Source: Sulfurimonas denitrificans DSM 1251 (GTDB taxonomy: Bacteria > Campylobacterota > Campylobacteria > Campylobacterales > Sulfurimonadaceae). Taken from it: 64,000 nucleotides of DNA. The DNA is taken from positions 434,001-498,000 of the forward strand of contig NC_007575.1 in NCBI RefSeq assembly GCF_000012965.1, given 5' to 3'. The translations under genes and the position numbers were made by a program. A model generated the notes under the pieces. That model saw only the letters and a list, made by a program, of their open reading frames with translations, was not told the DNA's origin and did not search any database. Shown piece by piece: positions 1-9,124 of the stretch. Each line of letters starts with the position of its first letter. Within the stretch, counting starts at the first letter, position 1.

Positions 1-1349
1 TTATCAAGCGCATGAACTGCCGAAATATCCCAAAAATGAGCTCTTCTTAAATCAATTATAACAGAGCCAATCTTCTCTTTAAAATCGAAAAAATCTACAA
101 ATCTATCGGCACTGTTAAAAAAAACTTGCCCGACTATTTTGTAAGTTTTAGCATCTTCGTCTTGAGAAGTCTCGCAATACATAAAATGGCTAATCTTATT
201 TGCAAAAAACAGAGATGCTAAAAGGACACCTGTTAAAACACCAAATGCCAAGTTGTGTGTACCAACAGTAACTACAACTGTTGAGAGCATAACTATGTTT
301 GTAGATAATGGCAAGGTTTTGAGTCTCTTAAACGAGCCCCAGTCAAATGTTCCAATAGAGACCATTATCATAACTGCAACAAGTGCTGCCATTGGGATAA
401 GTTTTAGTATGTCACTTAAAAAAACTACTAAGATAAGCAGAAAAAATCCAGCTACAAATGTTGATAATCTCTTTCGCCCACCAGAGCTTATATTTATAAC
501 AGATTGCCCAATCATTGCGCATCCTGCCATTCCGCCTATACAGCCACTCGCTATATTTGCAATTCCTTGACCTCTTGCTTCTGCTCTTTTATCACTCTTT
601 GTGTCTGTCATATCATCAATTATAGTTGCTGTCATAAATGACTCAAGAAGACCGACAATACTAAGAGCAAAAGCGTAAGGAGCAATGATTAGGAGCGTCT
701 CAAAGGTTAGGGGAACATTAGGCCATAAAAAGATAGGAAGAGTGTCTGGAAGGTCTCCCATATCGCCAACTGTTCTTACGTCTATACCAGCAAAAATTAC
801 AAAAACAGTTAAAACAACAATTGTAACCAAAGGTGATGGTAGAAGTTTTCCAATTTTAGGGACGTAAGGAAATAGATAAATTATGCCAAGCCCAGCGGCA
901 GTTAGTGCATATACATGCCAAGTTACATTTGTAAGTTCAGGAAGTTGCGCCATGAAGATAAGAATAGCCAAAGCATTTACAAAGCCCACAACAACAGCTC
1001 TTGCGACAAAACTCATTAACTTAGCAATACCAAGATAAGCAAGTATTATCTGAAACACCCCTGTTAGAAGTGTAGCAGCTAAGAGATACTCAAGACCATG
1101 CTCTTTTACTAAAGTAACCATAACTAGAGCCATAGCTCCAGTTGCGGCACTTATCATTCCAGTTCTTCCACCGACAAATGAGATAACAACGGCTATACAA
1201 AAAGAGGCATAAAGTCCAACTTTTGGATCAACTCCAGCGATAATAGAAAATGCAATAGCTTCAGGAACAAGGGCAAGAGCAACAACCAAACCAGACAAGA
1301 TATCTGCTCTTACATTTCCTAGCCACTCATCTTTTTTAAAAAAGTACAA
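1..1349 (-). CDS. SulP-family inorganic anion transporter, 3' end cut by window
   Basis: This is a polytopic inner-membrane anion permease of the SulP/SLC26 type, likely carrying sulfate, bicarbonate or a similar anion. About 449 residues lie in the window. The N-terminal part reads [19 protein letters not shown] followed by the family's hydrophobic [15 protein letters not shown]-type segment and many membrane helices. The last visible residues, containing VFFNSADRF and [20 protein letters not shown], match the start of a cytoplasmic STAS domain. The start is taken as TTG at 1349-1347, because an in-frame TAG lies two codons upstream and no ATG is available; no clear ribosome site is visible. 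It begins 10 bases after the cupin stop, so the two are probably co-transcribed. The substrate cannot be told from sequence. Confidence 0.88.
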   Translation of the reverse strand, partial: MYFFKKDEWLGNVRADILSGLVVALALVPEAIAFSIIAGVDPKVGLYASFCIAVVISFVGGRTGMISAATGAMALVMVTLVKEHGLEYLLAATLLTGVFQIILAYLGIAKLMSFVARAVVVGFVNALAILIFMAQLPELTNVTWHVYALTAAGLGIIYLFPYVPKIGKLLPSPLVTIVVLTVFVIFAGIDVRTVGDMGDLPDTLPIFLWPNVPLTFETLLIIAPYAFALSIVGLLESFMTATIIDDMTDTKSDKRAEARGQGIANIASGCIGGMAGCAMIGQSVINISSGGRKRLSTFVAGFFLLILVVFLSDILKLIPMAALVAVMIMVSIGTFDWGSFKRLKTLPLSTNIVMLSTVVVTVGTHNLAFGVLTGVLLASLFFANKISHFMYCETSQDEDAKTYKIVGQVFFNSADRFVDFFDFKEKIGSVIIDLRRAHFWDISAVHALD

Positions 1350-1359
1350 AATCTAATTT

Positions 1360-1713
1360 TTATATAAGCGTTATAGTATCTTGCGCTTTTGGAACAAGAC
1401 ATAAAAAGCTGTAAGGTTCATCACCGATGGTTTTATAACTATGTGAAACTCCAGCTGGGATAAGTAAAATATCTCCTGCTTTTGCTTCTATCGTTTTATC
1501 CCCTAGTTGAACTTTAGCACGACCAGATAAAACATACTGCTCATGTTCAACACTGTTTGTATGAAGTGGCATAAACCCACCAGCTTGAATGATAAAGTTG
1601 CGCATTGCAAAGTTTGGCGACTCATCAGGCGAGAGAAGCATCTTCATAGATACGCCCTCTCCTGCCTTTTGAGCTATTGATTCGATAGAGTTAATCTCTT
1701 TGTGTATGTACAT
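1360..1713 (-). CDS. Small single-domain cupin protein
   Basis: A 117-residue protein that is essentially one beta-barrel cupin domain. Cupin motif 1 is seen as PLHTNSVEHEQYVLSG, with His and Glu ligands but Asn where the usual second His of HxH stands. Motif 2 is GDILLIPAGVSHSY. Such proteins bind a metal and act as small dioxygenases, isomerases or sensors; nothing here fixes the reaction. It precedes the SulP gene on the same strand by 10 bases and is divergent from cysK, with only 59 bases between the two starts, so both promoters must lie in that gap. Function is unassigned. Confidence 0.8.
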   Translation of the reverse strand: MYIHKEINSIESIAQKAGEGVSMKMLLSPDESPNFAMRNFIIQAGGFMPLHTNSVEHEQYVLSGRAKVQLGDKTIEAKAGDILLIPAGVSHSYKTIGDEPYSFLCLVPKAQDTITLI

Positions 1714-1772
1714 AATACCACCTTCTTATAATTTTTTTGGTAGCATATCATAAAAGTGTTTGGAGACTATTT

Positions 1773-2696
1773 ATGAAGATTGCAAAAAATATAACAGAAC
1801 TTATAGGAAATACTCCGCTTGTTAGGCTAAATAAAGCTTCTAAGGCGAGTGGCGCAAATATTATCGCAAAGTGCGAGTTTATGAACCCAACTAGTTCAGT
1901 AAAAGATAGAATCGGTTTTAATATGATAAGAAGAGCCATGGAAGATGGAACAATAAAACACGATACAACGATTATAGAGCCAACAAGCGGAAATACAGGT
2001 ATAGCACTAGCCGCAAATTGTGCAGCACTTGATTTAAAGCTAATCCTTACTATGCCAGAGTCAATGAGTATAGAGAGAAGAAAACTCTTAAAGGCTTTTG
2101 GTGCAGAACTGGTACTTACTCCAGCTGCACTTGGCATGAGCGGTGCTATCGCTAAGTCTGAAGAGCTCTCATGTATGATACCAAACTCTGTAGTTTTGCA
2201 GCAGTTTAAAAATAGAGCTAACCCAGAGATTCACATGTTAACAACAGCACAAGAAATTTTGCGCGACACAGATAAGAGTATTGATGCCTTTGTAGCAGCG
2301 GTCGGAACTGGTGGAACACTCAGCGGAGTATCAAAAGTACTCAAAGAGCAGATTCCAAATATTGCCATCTTTGCAGTAGAGCCTTTAAACTCGGCTGTTT
2401 TATCTGGAGAGAGCGCAGGTCCTCATGCTATTCAAGGTATTGGAGCTGGATTTATCCCAGATACGCTTGATGTAACTGTTTATGGTGAGATTATCAAAGT
2501 GAGCAACGAAGATGCTATAAAAACTGCAAAGATGTTGGCAAAAGATGAGGGATTACTTGTTGGTATATCAGCAGGGGCAAATGTTTTTGCAATTATGCAA
2601 ATAGCTTCAAGAGAAGAGTTTAAAGGCAAAACACTTTTAACAATTCTTTGCGATACAGGTGAGAGATATTTAAGCACAGACCTATTTGATGAGTAA
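1773..2696 (+). CDS. cysK: Cysteine synthase A (O-acetylserine sulfhydrylase)
   Basis: This PLP enzyme makes cysteine from O-acetylserine and sulfide in the cytoplasm. It has 307 residues, the normal length. Visible motifs are NITELIGNTPLVRLN at the N terminus, PTSSVKDRIG with the PLP lysine at residue 44, the substrate loop TSGNTGIAL, and the phosphate-binding GTGGTLSGV. An in-frame TTG at 1737 would add 12 residues, but ATG 1773 has a TGGAGA ribosome site 6-12 bases upstream and fits the family start. The stop overlaps the ATG of the next gene. In a sulfide-rich organism this is a key sulfur-assimilation step. A cystathionine beta-synthase is unlikely because the regulatory C-terminal domain is absent. 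Confidence 0.95.
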   Translation: MKIAKNITELIGNTPLVRLNKASKASGANIIAKCEFMNPTSSVKDRIGFNMIRRAMEDGTIKHDTTIIEPTSGNTGIALAANCAALDLKLILTMPESMSIERRKLLKAFGAELVLTPAALGMSGAIAKSEELSCMIPNSVVLQQFKNRANPEIHMLTTAQEILRDTDKSIDAFVAAVGTGGTLSGVSKVLKEQIPNIAIFAVEPLNSAVLSGESAGPHAIQGIGAGFIPDTLDVTVYGEIIKVSNEDAIKTAKMLAKDEGLLVGISAGANVFAIMQIASREEFKGKTLLTILCDTGERYLSTDLFDE

Positions 2697-3288
2697 AACT
2701 TTCTTTGAGACTATAAAAGCAGTTGATGGAGAGATTTTTCATCTCTCGTTTCATCAAAAAAGATACGAGAGCGTCTTGAAACATTTTGGTATAAAAGAGA
2801 TTCAAAACTTATCATTACATGTAAATCCTCCAAAAAATACTCTATATAGATGTCGTCTAACGTATGATTTATCCATAAATCCTCATAAGATAGAGGTAGA
2901 GTATTATGAGTATCAAAAAAGAGAGATTAGCTCTCTAAAGCTGGTTTATGATGATAGAATTGTATATGATTTAAAATCTACCAACAGAGAGAGGCTTGAA
3001 GAGTTATATGAGCTAAGAGAGAGTTGTGATGATATTTTAGTAGTTAAAAATTCGCTCATAACAGATACAACCATAGCAAATATAGCATTTTATGATTCAA
3101 AAAATTGGCTTACACCAGCTAAACCGCTTCTCAAAGGCACCACAAGAGATAGGCTGCTTAGTGAGAATAAAATATATGAAGCAGATATACATGTAAAGGA
3201 TTTAAAAAATTTTTCACATGTAGCACTTATGAATGCAATGATAGATTTTGATATAATTACAAAAAACAACAAGGAGTTTTTTTGTTAG
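2689..3288 (+). CDS. Class IV aminotransferase, PabC-like (aminodeoxychorismate lyase candidate)
   Basis: A 199-residue fold-type IV PLP enzyme. The segment DLKSTNRERL carries the likely PLP lysine, and SLITDTTIANIAFYDSKNWLTP matches the family's cofactor loop, with Asp in place of the more usual Glu. It is shorter than branched-chain aminotransferases (about 300), which favours a PabC-type lyase that converts aminodeoxychorismate to p-aminobenzoate for folate. A pabB gene is present in this window at 30837, consistent with that role but far away. ATG 2689 overlaps the cysK stop; the 3' end overlaps the next gene by 7 bases. The exact substrate is inferred. Confidence 0.75.
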   Translation: MSKTFFETIKAVDGEIFHLSFHQKRYESVLKHFGIKEIQNLSLHVNPPKNTLYRCRLTYDLSINPHKIEVEYYEYQKREISSLKLVYDDRIVYDLKSTNRERLEELYELRESCDDILVVKNSLITDTTIANIAFYDSKNWLTPAKPLLKGTTRDRLLSENKIYEADIHVKDLKNFSHVALMNAMIDFDIITKNNKEFFC

Positions 3289-3740
3289 ACAACATAATAG
3301 AAGATAGAGATTTCGCCGCTTTAATGCAAAAGAGTGTTGAGGGTTTGATTATCTATCTTTTTGAAAAAGATGAGCATTTTGGAATTCTTTGCAAAATAGA
3401 AAATATTACATTTGAGCCGCCTCTTCCAAGAGAGATAGCTTCAGAATTTAGAGCAATGACACTTTTCTTTTTGGCTGGCTATACGTTTGAAACAGCAAAT
3501 ATAATAGGTGAAAACTTAATTTTTGAGGCAGGATTTGGTTCTGATAACTTTGGAAGCATAGTAACAGTTCCACTTCACTCAATTGTTCAAATCATTGTAG
3601 ATGAAACACCTCTTCTTATAAATTTATCAAATTATAAAAAAGAGATAGAAAAAGTTAAAGTAGCAGAAACTCTAGGAGTTGAAAACTCAATGGCATCTTT
3701 TTTATCAAATCCAGAAAACTCTAAATTTTTAAAAAAATAG
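3282..3740 (+). CDS. Conserved hypothetical, possible SspB-like ClpXP adaptor fold
   Basis: A 152-residue soluble protein starting at TTG 3282, supported by an AAGGAG ribosome site at 3271-3276 and a 7-base overlap with the upstream gene. I do not recognise it with certainty. The central stretch has the order: strand (ENLIFEAGFG), a Gly-rich turn, then TVPLHSIVQIIVDETPLLINL. This resembles the core of SspB, the adaptor that hands ssrA-tagged proteins to ClpXP, where an F-x-A-x-F-G strand is followed by a VP-L-x-x-V-x-x-I segment. The short tail after about residue 120 could be the flexible linker that SspB uses to reach ClpX, though no XB-like end motif is evident. The assignment is an inference from pattern alone. 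Confidence 0.55.
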   Translation: MLDNIIEDRDFAALMQKSVEGLIIYLFEKDEHFGILCKIENITFEPPLPREIASEFRAMTLFFLAGYTFETANIIGENLIFEAGFGSDNFGSIVTVPLHSIVQIIVDETPLLINLSNYKKEIEKVKVAETLGVENSMASFLSNPENSKFLKK

Positions 3741-3746
3741 AGTTTA
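3715..3746. terminator. Candidate bidirectional terminator between convergent genes
   Basis: AAACTCT at 3716-3722 pairs with AGAGTTT at 3739-3745 around an A/T-rich interior that can partly pair (T run 3726-3730 with A run 3731-3736). It spans the stops of the two convergent genes, so it could end both transcripts. Stem GC is low; this is a structural call only. Confidence 0.45.
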
Positions 3747-4646
3747 AACTTTGTTTAGAGAAAGAAGATAGTTTACAACATTATCGACAAAAGCGTCATG
3801 TTTTCTATCTTTTAAATAGGCAATATAGAAATTTCTCTCTATTTTATAGTTTTTCAACCTTGCATCAAATAGTTTTCCCTCTGCTAATTCAGCAGCGATA
3901 ACATGTTTTGACATAACTGATACAACTGGTCTCTCAGAATTTGGATCTGCATGTAAAATTGACTCTTTAATAGCAGTGGGGCTTCCCAAAATACCTAGCA
4001 CATGGAAATTACTGCACTGAACACCCATCTCATCAAAAGCTTCACTGGTTAGTTTGCGTGTATGAGAGTGCTCATCTCTACAAATCCAATCAAATCCAAG
4101 TAAATCCTCAGCGGTTAGATGTTTTTTTAAAGGTTGATTTGAAAATACAACAAGCTCATCCAAAACCCACTCTCTATATACAATTCCATCTCTAAAAACA
4201 GGAGATTCAATGAGTGCAACATCTATCTTTTTGTCTTCAAGCTGATCAATTATTTCACAAGAAAGACCGACGTTCATATAAACATTATTGTTTATTCTGT
4301 TTTTGATTTCACTTAGGTAGTTTGGAAGAATATAGTTTCCGATTGCATTTGAAGAGCCCATAACAAACGTAAAATCTTTATTAATTATTTTTAAAATCTC
4401 TTTTTCGCTACCAGATATCGCTTTTTCAAGTCTTGTGGCAATTCTAAAGAGCTCTTCACCCTCTTTTGTGAGTAAAATACCATTCTTTTTTCTATCTACA
4501 ATTTTTGTATCAAGATAATCTTCTATAAATTTTATTTGTTGAGTTACAGCAGGTTGAGAGATACCTAGCTTCGCAGATGCTTTAGAGAAACTCTTCTCTT
4601 TTATCACCATTAAAAAGGTTTGTAACTTGGCAAAATCTTTTAACAT
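3744..4646 (-). CDS. LysR-family transcriptional regulator
   Basis: A 300-residue DNA-binding regulator. Residues 1-60 form the winged helix-turn-helix: LQTFLMVIKEKSFSKASAKLG then ISQPAVTQQIKFIEDYL. The rest is the periplasmic-binding-protein-like effector domain (for example DVALIESPVF). The effector is unknown. It is divergent from the UvrD-type helicase gene with 128 bases between, and a minus-strand TATAAT-like box lies in that gap, so autoregulation is possible, as is common for the family. Its other neighbours (cysK side) are convergent. A CysB-like role in sulfur control would be attractive given cysK nearby, but the sequence does not show it. Confidence 0.9.
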   Translation of the reverse strand: MLKDFAKLQTFLMVIKEKSFSKASAKLGISQPAVTQQIKFIEDYLDTKIVDRKKNGILLTKEGEELFRIATRLEKAISGSEKEILKIINKDFTFVMGSSNAIGNYILPNYLSEIKNRINNNVYMNVGLSCEIIDQLEDKKIDVALIESPVFRDGIVYREWVLDELVVFSNQPLKKHLTAEDLLGFDWICRDEHSHTRKLTSEAFDEMGVQCSNFHVLGILGSPTAIKESILHADPNSERPVVSVMSKHVIAAELAEGKLFDARLKNYKIERNFYIAYLKDRKHDAFVDNVVNYLLSLNKV

Positions 4647-4737
4647 AATAATTCCTATAAGTTTAAATAATAAGTGAAAGTATAACCCAAAATTATAATT
4701 AAAGCAATGGTTTCGTAATAATTTATATCTTTTTTGC

Positions 4738-4743
4738 TATAAT
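4738..4743 (+). promoter_or_regulatory. -10 box candidate for the UvrD-type helicase operon
   Basis: A perfect TATAAT lies 32 bases before the helicase ATG, preceded by a T-rich stretch (about 4729-4735). Campylobacterota sigma-70 promoters often have a strong -10 and no clear -35, which fits. Confidence 0.55.
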
Positions 4744-4774
4744 AAATTAAATCAATTAAGAGCAGTGGTGAAGT

Positions 4775-6823
4775 ATGGAAAAAATATTTGAAAAACTAAA
4801 TAATTCGCAAACTGATGCAGTTAAACAGACTGAGGGTCCAGTCCTAATCTTAGCTGGAGCGGGGAGTGGAAAAACTACTACCATTGTTTCTCGTTTAGCA
4901 TATCTAATAGAGGGTATTGGAATACCAGCTTCAAACACATTAACTCTTACTTTTACTAATAAAGCAGCAAAAGAGATGAGAGAACGTGCTTCTAACATGA
5001 TGAGCAATCTTGCTTATCCACCTTTATTGTGTACGTTTCATAAGTTTGGATTGCTTTTTTTAAAGTTTAACATTCATCTCTTAGGGAGGCAAAACAACTT
5101 TGTAGTAATAGATAGTGATGATAAAAAACGAATTATTAAAAAGATAAATAGTGAGCTGGCAACCCCATTGATTGCAAGCGAAATATCAAGATATAAAAAC
5201 TCTCTTCTTACTCCAGATGATGCCTATAAGCAGGCAGAATTTTTTAATTATCAACAAATTGCAAAGATTTATGAAGAGTATGAGAACTATCTTTTAGAGA
5301 ATAATTTAGTTGATTTTGATGACTTAATCGCTTTAACTTTTAAACTTTTAGATGAAAATCCAGAGTTAGCGCGAACAACTTCAGATAAGTATCGATACAT
5401 CATGGTAGATGAGTATCAAGATACAAATGAGCTTCAGCTAAAACTTCTGCAAAAACTCTGTAGTACTCATAACAACATCTGTGTAGTTGGAGATGATGAT
5501 CAGAGTATTTATGGATGGCGAGGTGCGCATATTAGGAATATCATGGAGTTTGATCAGGATTTTATAGGCACATCTGTTTTTAAATTAGAAGAGAATTACC
5601 GCTCTCGTGAGCCAATATTAAAAGTTGCGAATGCTTTGATTGAGCATAATCGCTCACGCTTAGGCAAGAAGCTTATTCCAACACGTGGTGGCGGTGAAGA
5701 TATTACTATTTTGAACTCTAGCGATGAAAATGAAGAAGCAAGAAAGATAGCTACAAAAGTCAATAAGCTCTTGGATTCTGGAGTTAAGGCTGAGGATATA
5801 GCAGTTTTATATCGTGTGAATGTTTTAAGTAGATCAATTGAAGATGGATTAAATCGTGCGGGCATTGCGTATAAATTAGTTGGCGGACTTAGATTTTACG
5901 ATAGAGCAGAGATAAAAGATCTCATAAGTTATCTTCGTGTTATCACAAATTTTCATGATGATTTTTCATTCAAGCGCATAGTTAATAAGCCAAAGAGAGG
6001 CATGGGCAAAGCAAGTGTAGATAAGATAGAGTTAGCGGCACATGCAAATGAGACATCAATCTTTGAATATATTGAAAAAATTGCTATCACAGATTTAGAA
6101 ACACTTGTTAAGAGCAAAAATGCAAAAACACTAAAAAAATTTGTAAAAGATATACGAAGTGTTGCAAATGCAGCAAAAGAGAGCACCTACAATTTTATAG
6201 ATATTTTAGAAGATACCTTTCATCTAAAAGATATCTATAAAGGGCTTCCAGATGAGGTTGAGAGAGTTTTAAATATGGATGAGTTCTATGGACTCTTTAG
6301 AGACTTTATAAAAAATTCTCCATCAGCATCTCTTGATGAGTTTTTAAACGAGCTTACACTTCAGAGTGAGCAAGATCAAGTTGAGGGCGATAGTATTTAC
6401 ATGATGAGTATTCACGCTTCAAAAGGCTTGGAGTTTGATCATATATTTATTATCGGGCTTGAAGAGGGCTTTTTACCTCTTGTCGGTGATGGAAGTGATT
6501 TAGAAGAGGAGAGACGTCTTGGATATGTATCTTTTACGAGAGCAAAAGACACTCTCACACTCTCACATGTAGATAGCAGATTTTACAAAGGAAGAAGAAG
6601 CGATTTGCAAAAGAGCAGATTTTTCAATGAAGCTGGACTCTGTGAGGGCTCTTTAATAGTTGAGAAAAATACAGCCTTTAAAAAAGGTGATTTGGTTCGT
6701 CATAAAATATTTGGTACGGGACGAGTAAATGGTGTTAGCAAGTCTGGACGAGAGTTTAAATTAAATATCAATTTTGCAGGTACAAAACGCGATATTTTGG
6801 CTTCATTTGTAGAGAGACTATGA
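4775..6823 (+). CDS. uvrD: UvrD/PcrA/Rep-type superfamily 1A DNA helicase
   Basis: A 682-residue 3'-5' DNA helicase used in repair and replication restart. The Q-motif-like NNSQTDAV and Walker A AGAGSGKTT (27-35) come first, then Walker B DEYQDTNELQ, motif III GDDDQSIYGWRGA, motif IV ENYRSREP, motif V SIHASKGLEFDHIFIIGLEEG, and motif VI RRLGYVSFTRAKD. The C terminus (FKKGDLVRHKIFGTGRV) is a Tudor-like segment typical of PcrA/UvrD. It starts an operon: its last four bases overlap truB (ATGA). UvrD, PcrA and Rep cannot be separated firmly by eye; Campylobacterota usually carry one such enzyme annotated uvrD. Confidence 0.9.
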   Translation: MEKIFEKLNNSQTDAVKQTEGPVLILAGAGSGKTTTIVSRLAYLIEGIGIPASNTLTLTFTNKAAKEMRERASNMMSNLAYPPLLCTFHKFGLLFLKFNIHLLGRQNNFVVIDSDDKKRIIKKINSELATPLIASEISRYKNSLLTPDDAYKQAEFFNYQQIAKIYEEYENYLLENNLVDFDDLIALTFKLLDENPELARTTSDKYRYIMVDEYQDTNELQLKLLQKLCSTHNNICVVGDDDQSIYGWRGAHIRNIMEFDQDFIGTSVFKLEENYRSREPILKVANALIEHNRSRLGKKLIPTRGGGEDITILNSSDENEEARKIATKVNKLLDSGVKAEDIAVLYRVNVLSRSIEDGLNRAGIAYKLVGGLRFYDRAEIKDLISYLRVITNFHDDFSFKRIVNKPKRGMGKASVDKIELAAHANETSIFEYIEKIAITDLETLVKSKNAKTLKKFVKDIRSVANAAKESTYNFIDILEDTFHLKDIYKGLPDEVERVLNMDEFYGLFRDFIKNSPSASLDEFLNELTLQSEQDQVEGDSIYMMSIHASKGLEFDHIFIIGLEEGFLPLVGDGSDLEEERRLGYVSFTRAKDTLTLSHVDSRFYKGRRSDLQKSRFFNEAGLCEGSLIVEKNTAFKKGDLVRHKIFGTGRVNGVSKSGREFKLNINFAGTKRDILASFVERL

Positions 6824-7641
6824 ATAGACTCTTTGTCGCATATAAACCAGCGGGTATTGGCTCAAACCTTTTTCTATCTCGCATAAAGAGAGAGTATAAA
6901 ACAAAAAAAGCTGGATTCTCTGGAACTCTTGACCCATTTGCCAAAGGGGTTTTAATTATTGGCATGGGGAGTTATACAAAACTCTTTAGATTTTTAGCCA
7001 AAGCACCAAAAGTTTATCGTGCAACTCTTTGGCTGGGTGCAAAAAGCGATACTTTAGATACTGAGATGATAGAAGAGGTTGAGATATTAGAAGAGTTTGA
7101 TGAAGCTGATGTTTTAAAAGCCATAAAATCACTAGAAGGCTCCTTAGAGTATGAGCCGCCAATATTTAGTGCAAAGCAGATAAATGGACAAAGAGCTTAT
7201 GATTTGGCTCGTGCAGGAGTAGAGTTTTCACTAAATAAGATAAATTCAACAATATATGAGACTAAGCTGGTAAGCTATTGCCACCCATTTGTAACTTTTG
7301 AAGCAATAGTTTCAGAGGGGACGTATATTCGCTCATTAGGGCTTATAATTGCAAATAGATTAGGTGTTAAAAACGGAAGTTTGAGTGCGTTAGAGAGACT
7401 TAGCGAGGGACGATTTAAATATGATAATCACAAACCTTTAGATATAAAAAAATCACTAAATATGATGCAAAATTTCTATCATGGAGATAGTGATAATCTA
7501 AAATATGGAAGAGTTCTTGCTTTAAATGATTTAGAGATTAAGAGTGATGGATTCTATTGGCTTGATAGTGGGAGTTTCATATCTATCATACATGTAAAAG
7601 ATGCAAAAGTAAATTATGAATTAGGCAGGATTGAATGTTAG
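6820..7641 (+). CDS. truB: tRNA pseudouridine-55 synthase TruB
   Basis: This enzyme makes pseudouridine 55 in the T-loop of tRNAs. It has 273 residues. The catalytic motif GFSGTLDPFAKGVLIIG holds the Asp nucleophile near residue 39, and RAYDLARAGVEF and the YIRSLG strand are the other family marks. The start is ATG 6820, inside the last codons of the helicase gene (ATGA overlap). The stop overlaps csrA by 7 bases. The extra 60 or so residues after YIRSLG fit the shorter C-terminal domain seen in this phylum. Confidence 0.93.
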   Translation: MNRLFVAYKPAGIGSNLFLSRIKREYKTKKAGFSGTLDPFAKGVLIIGMGSYTKLFRFLAKAPKVYRATLWLGAKSDTLDTEMIEEVEILEEFDEADVLKAIKSLEGSLEYEPPIFSAKQINGQRAYDLARAGVEFSLNKINSTIYETKLVSYCHPFVTFEAIVSEGTYIRSLGLIIANRLGVKNGSLSALERLSEGRFKYDNHKPLDIKKSLNMMQNFYHGDSDNLKYGRVLALNDLEIKSDGFYWLDSGSFISIIHVKDAKVNYELGRIEC

Positions 7642-7865
7642 TATTATCAAGAAAAATAGATGAAGCGATTGTAATTGGGGAGAATATTACTATAAAAGTT
7701 ATATCTGTAGAAAAAGGTGTTGTAAAACTTGGCATTGATGCGCCAAAAAATCTCTCTATTGTTAGAAGCGAGCTTTTAGAAGATGTAAAAGATTCAAATA
7801 TAGCAGCTTCTAAAGAGATAAATCTCTTAGATATTACTTCTCTTAGTGCTATTTTAAAAAAATAA
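7635..7865 (+). CDS. csrA: CsrA post-transcriptional regulator
   Basis: A 76-residue dimeric RNA-binding protein that binds GGA-containing hairpins in mRNA leaders, and in Campylobacterota controls flagellin and other mRNAs. The sequence starts MLVLSRKIDEAIVIGENITIKVI and continues with GVVKLGIDAPKNLSIVRSEL, covering the beta-strand core with the conserved Arg-rich edges. It is tightly packed between truB and ispE, overlapping truB. No FliW is seen in this window. Confidence 0.95.
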   Translation: MLVLSRKIDEAIVIGENITIKVISVEKGVVKLGIDAPKNLSIVRSELLEDVKDSNIAASKEINLLDITSLSAILKK

Positions 7866-7877
7866 GAGAGTATGAAA

Positions 7878-8672
7878 ATGAAGCTTTATAGAGCTTATGC
7901 AAAAGTAAATATTTTTTTAAAGATACAAGGCTCTAGAGGCAATTATCATGAAATAGTATCAAGATTTATGAGAGTCCCTTCTCTTTATGATGAGCTCTCT
8001 TTTGTCCCTAAAGAGAGTAGTGAAGAGTTTGAATTAATCGGCTCATTCTCTTGTAAAAGGGAACAAAATACAATATACAAAGCATATAGAGCACTGCTTG
8101 AATTTTTAGATGAAGCAAGTGGACTACATGTAGAGAACCTAATGCAAAAGTATGCAGTTAAAGTAACTAAAAATATCCCAACATTTGCAGGACTTGGTGG
8201 AGGAAGCAGTGACGCTGCAACATTTTTAAAGATGTGTAATGAAGTTTTGCATTTGGGACTTAGCCAAAATGAGTTAGCTCTAATTGGTTTGCATGTTGGC
8301 GCAGATGTTCCATTTTTCATTTATGGATATAACAGTGCAAATGTTAGTGGAATTGGAGAGGTTGTTGAGGAGTTTAAAGAGGAGCTCTTGGATATAGAGG
8401 TCTTTACGCCACAGCTTGAGATAAGTACTCCAAAAGTTTACAATTTGTACAGAGAAAATTTTTATAACCCAGTAGATGGATTTGAAGTTGAGAGACTTAA
8501 AAAAATATCATCAAAAGATGCTCTAAGCGCTATGAGCGCAGCAGAAGCAAATGATCTTTTTGCGCCAGCAATACAGCTTTATAAAGAGTTGAAAAATCAC
8601 TACAAATATGGATACTACTTCAGTGGAAGCGGAAGCAGTTTTTTTAGAGTAAAAGAGAAGGAAAACATATAA
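7878..8672 (+). CDS. ispE: 4-diphosphocytidyl-2-C-methyl-D-erythritol kinase
   Basis: IspE is a GHMP kinase that phosphorylates CDP-methylerythritol in the non-mevalonate isoprenoid pathway; Dxs, the entry enzyme of that pathway, is at 44383. The N-terminal [12 protein letters not shown] and the ATP loop [17 protein letters not shown] are diagnostic, with a third motif SGSGSSFF near the C terminus. Two ATGs are possible, 7872 and 7878; the GAGAG ribosome site at 7866-7870 is better spaced for 7878, giving 264 residues. The stop overlaps the smpB ATG by one base. Confidence 0.92.
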
Positions 8673-9124
8673 TGGGCGAGAATATAGCGAAAAATAAAAA
8701 AGCCTATTTTGACTATTTTTTAGAAGAGAAGTTTGAGGCTGGTTTGGTTTTAAAAGGGAGTGAGATAAAAGCTATAAGAGCTGGACGTGTAAACTTGAAA
8801 GATAGTTTTATCCGCTTTGTGCAAGGTGAGGCATTTCTTTTTAATGCCCACATAGGCAGGCTTGAGACGACTCATCACTTCTATGCACATGAAGAGCGTG
8901 GAAGCAGAAAACTTCTTTTGCATAAAAAGCAGATACAAAAGATGATAAAAGCAGTTGAAAAGGATGGCTACACTGTTGTACCGCTTCAACTCTATTTTAA
9001 TGATAGAAATATTGTAAAAATTCAGATAGCTATTGCAAAAGGTAAACAGTTACATGATAAAAGAAATGATTTAAAAGAGAAAGATATGAAGCGCGATATG
9101 GAGCGTTCCATGAAGGATTATTGA
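8672..9124 (+). CDS. smpB: SsrA-binding protein SmpB
   Basis: SmpB binds tmRNA and enters stalled ribosomes for trans-translation. It has 150 residues, the usual length. It starts [23 protein letters not shown] and continues with [23 protein letters not shown], the OB-fold core, and ends in the basic tail needed for decoding ([11 protein letters not shown]). It overlaps ispE by one base and the M23 peptidase start by one base (TGATG). The tmRNA gene itself is not in the window. Confidence 0.95.

Noticed and set aside
253-867. Plus-strand ORFs of 60-105 codons near the window start
   Set aside because: They are antisense to the SulP gene, whose minus-strand frame is open throughout.
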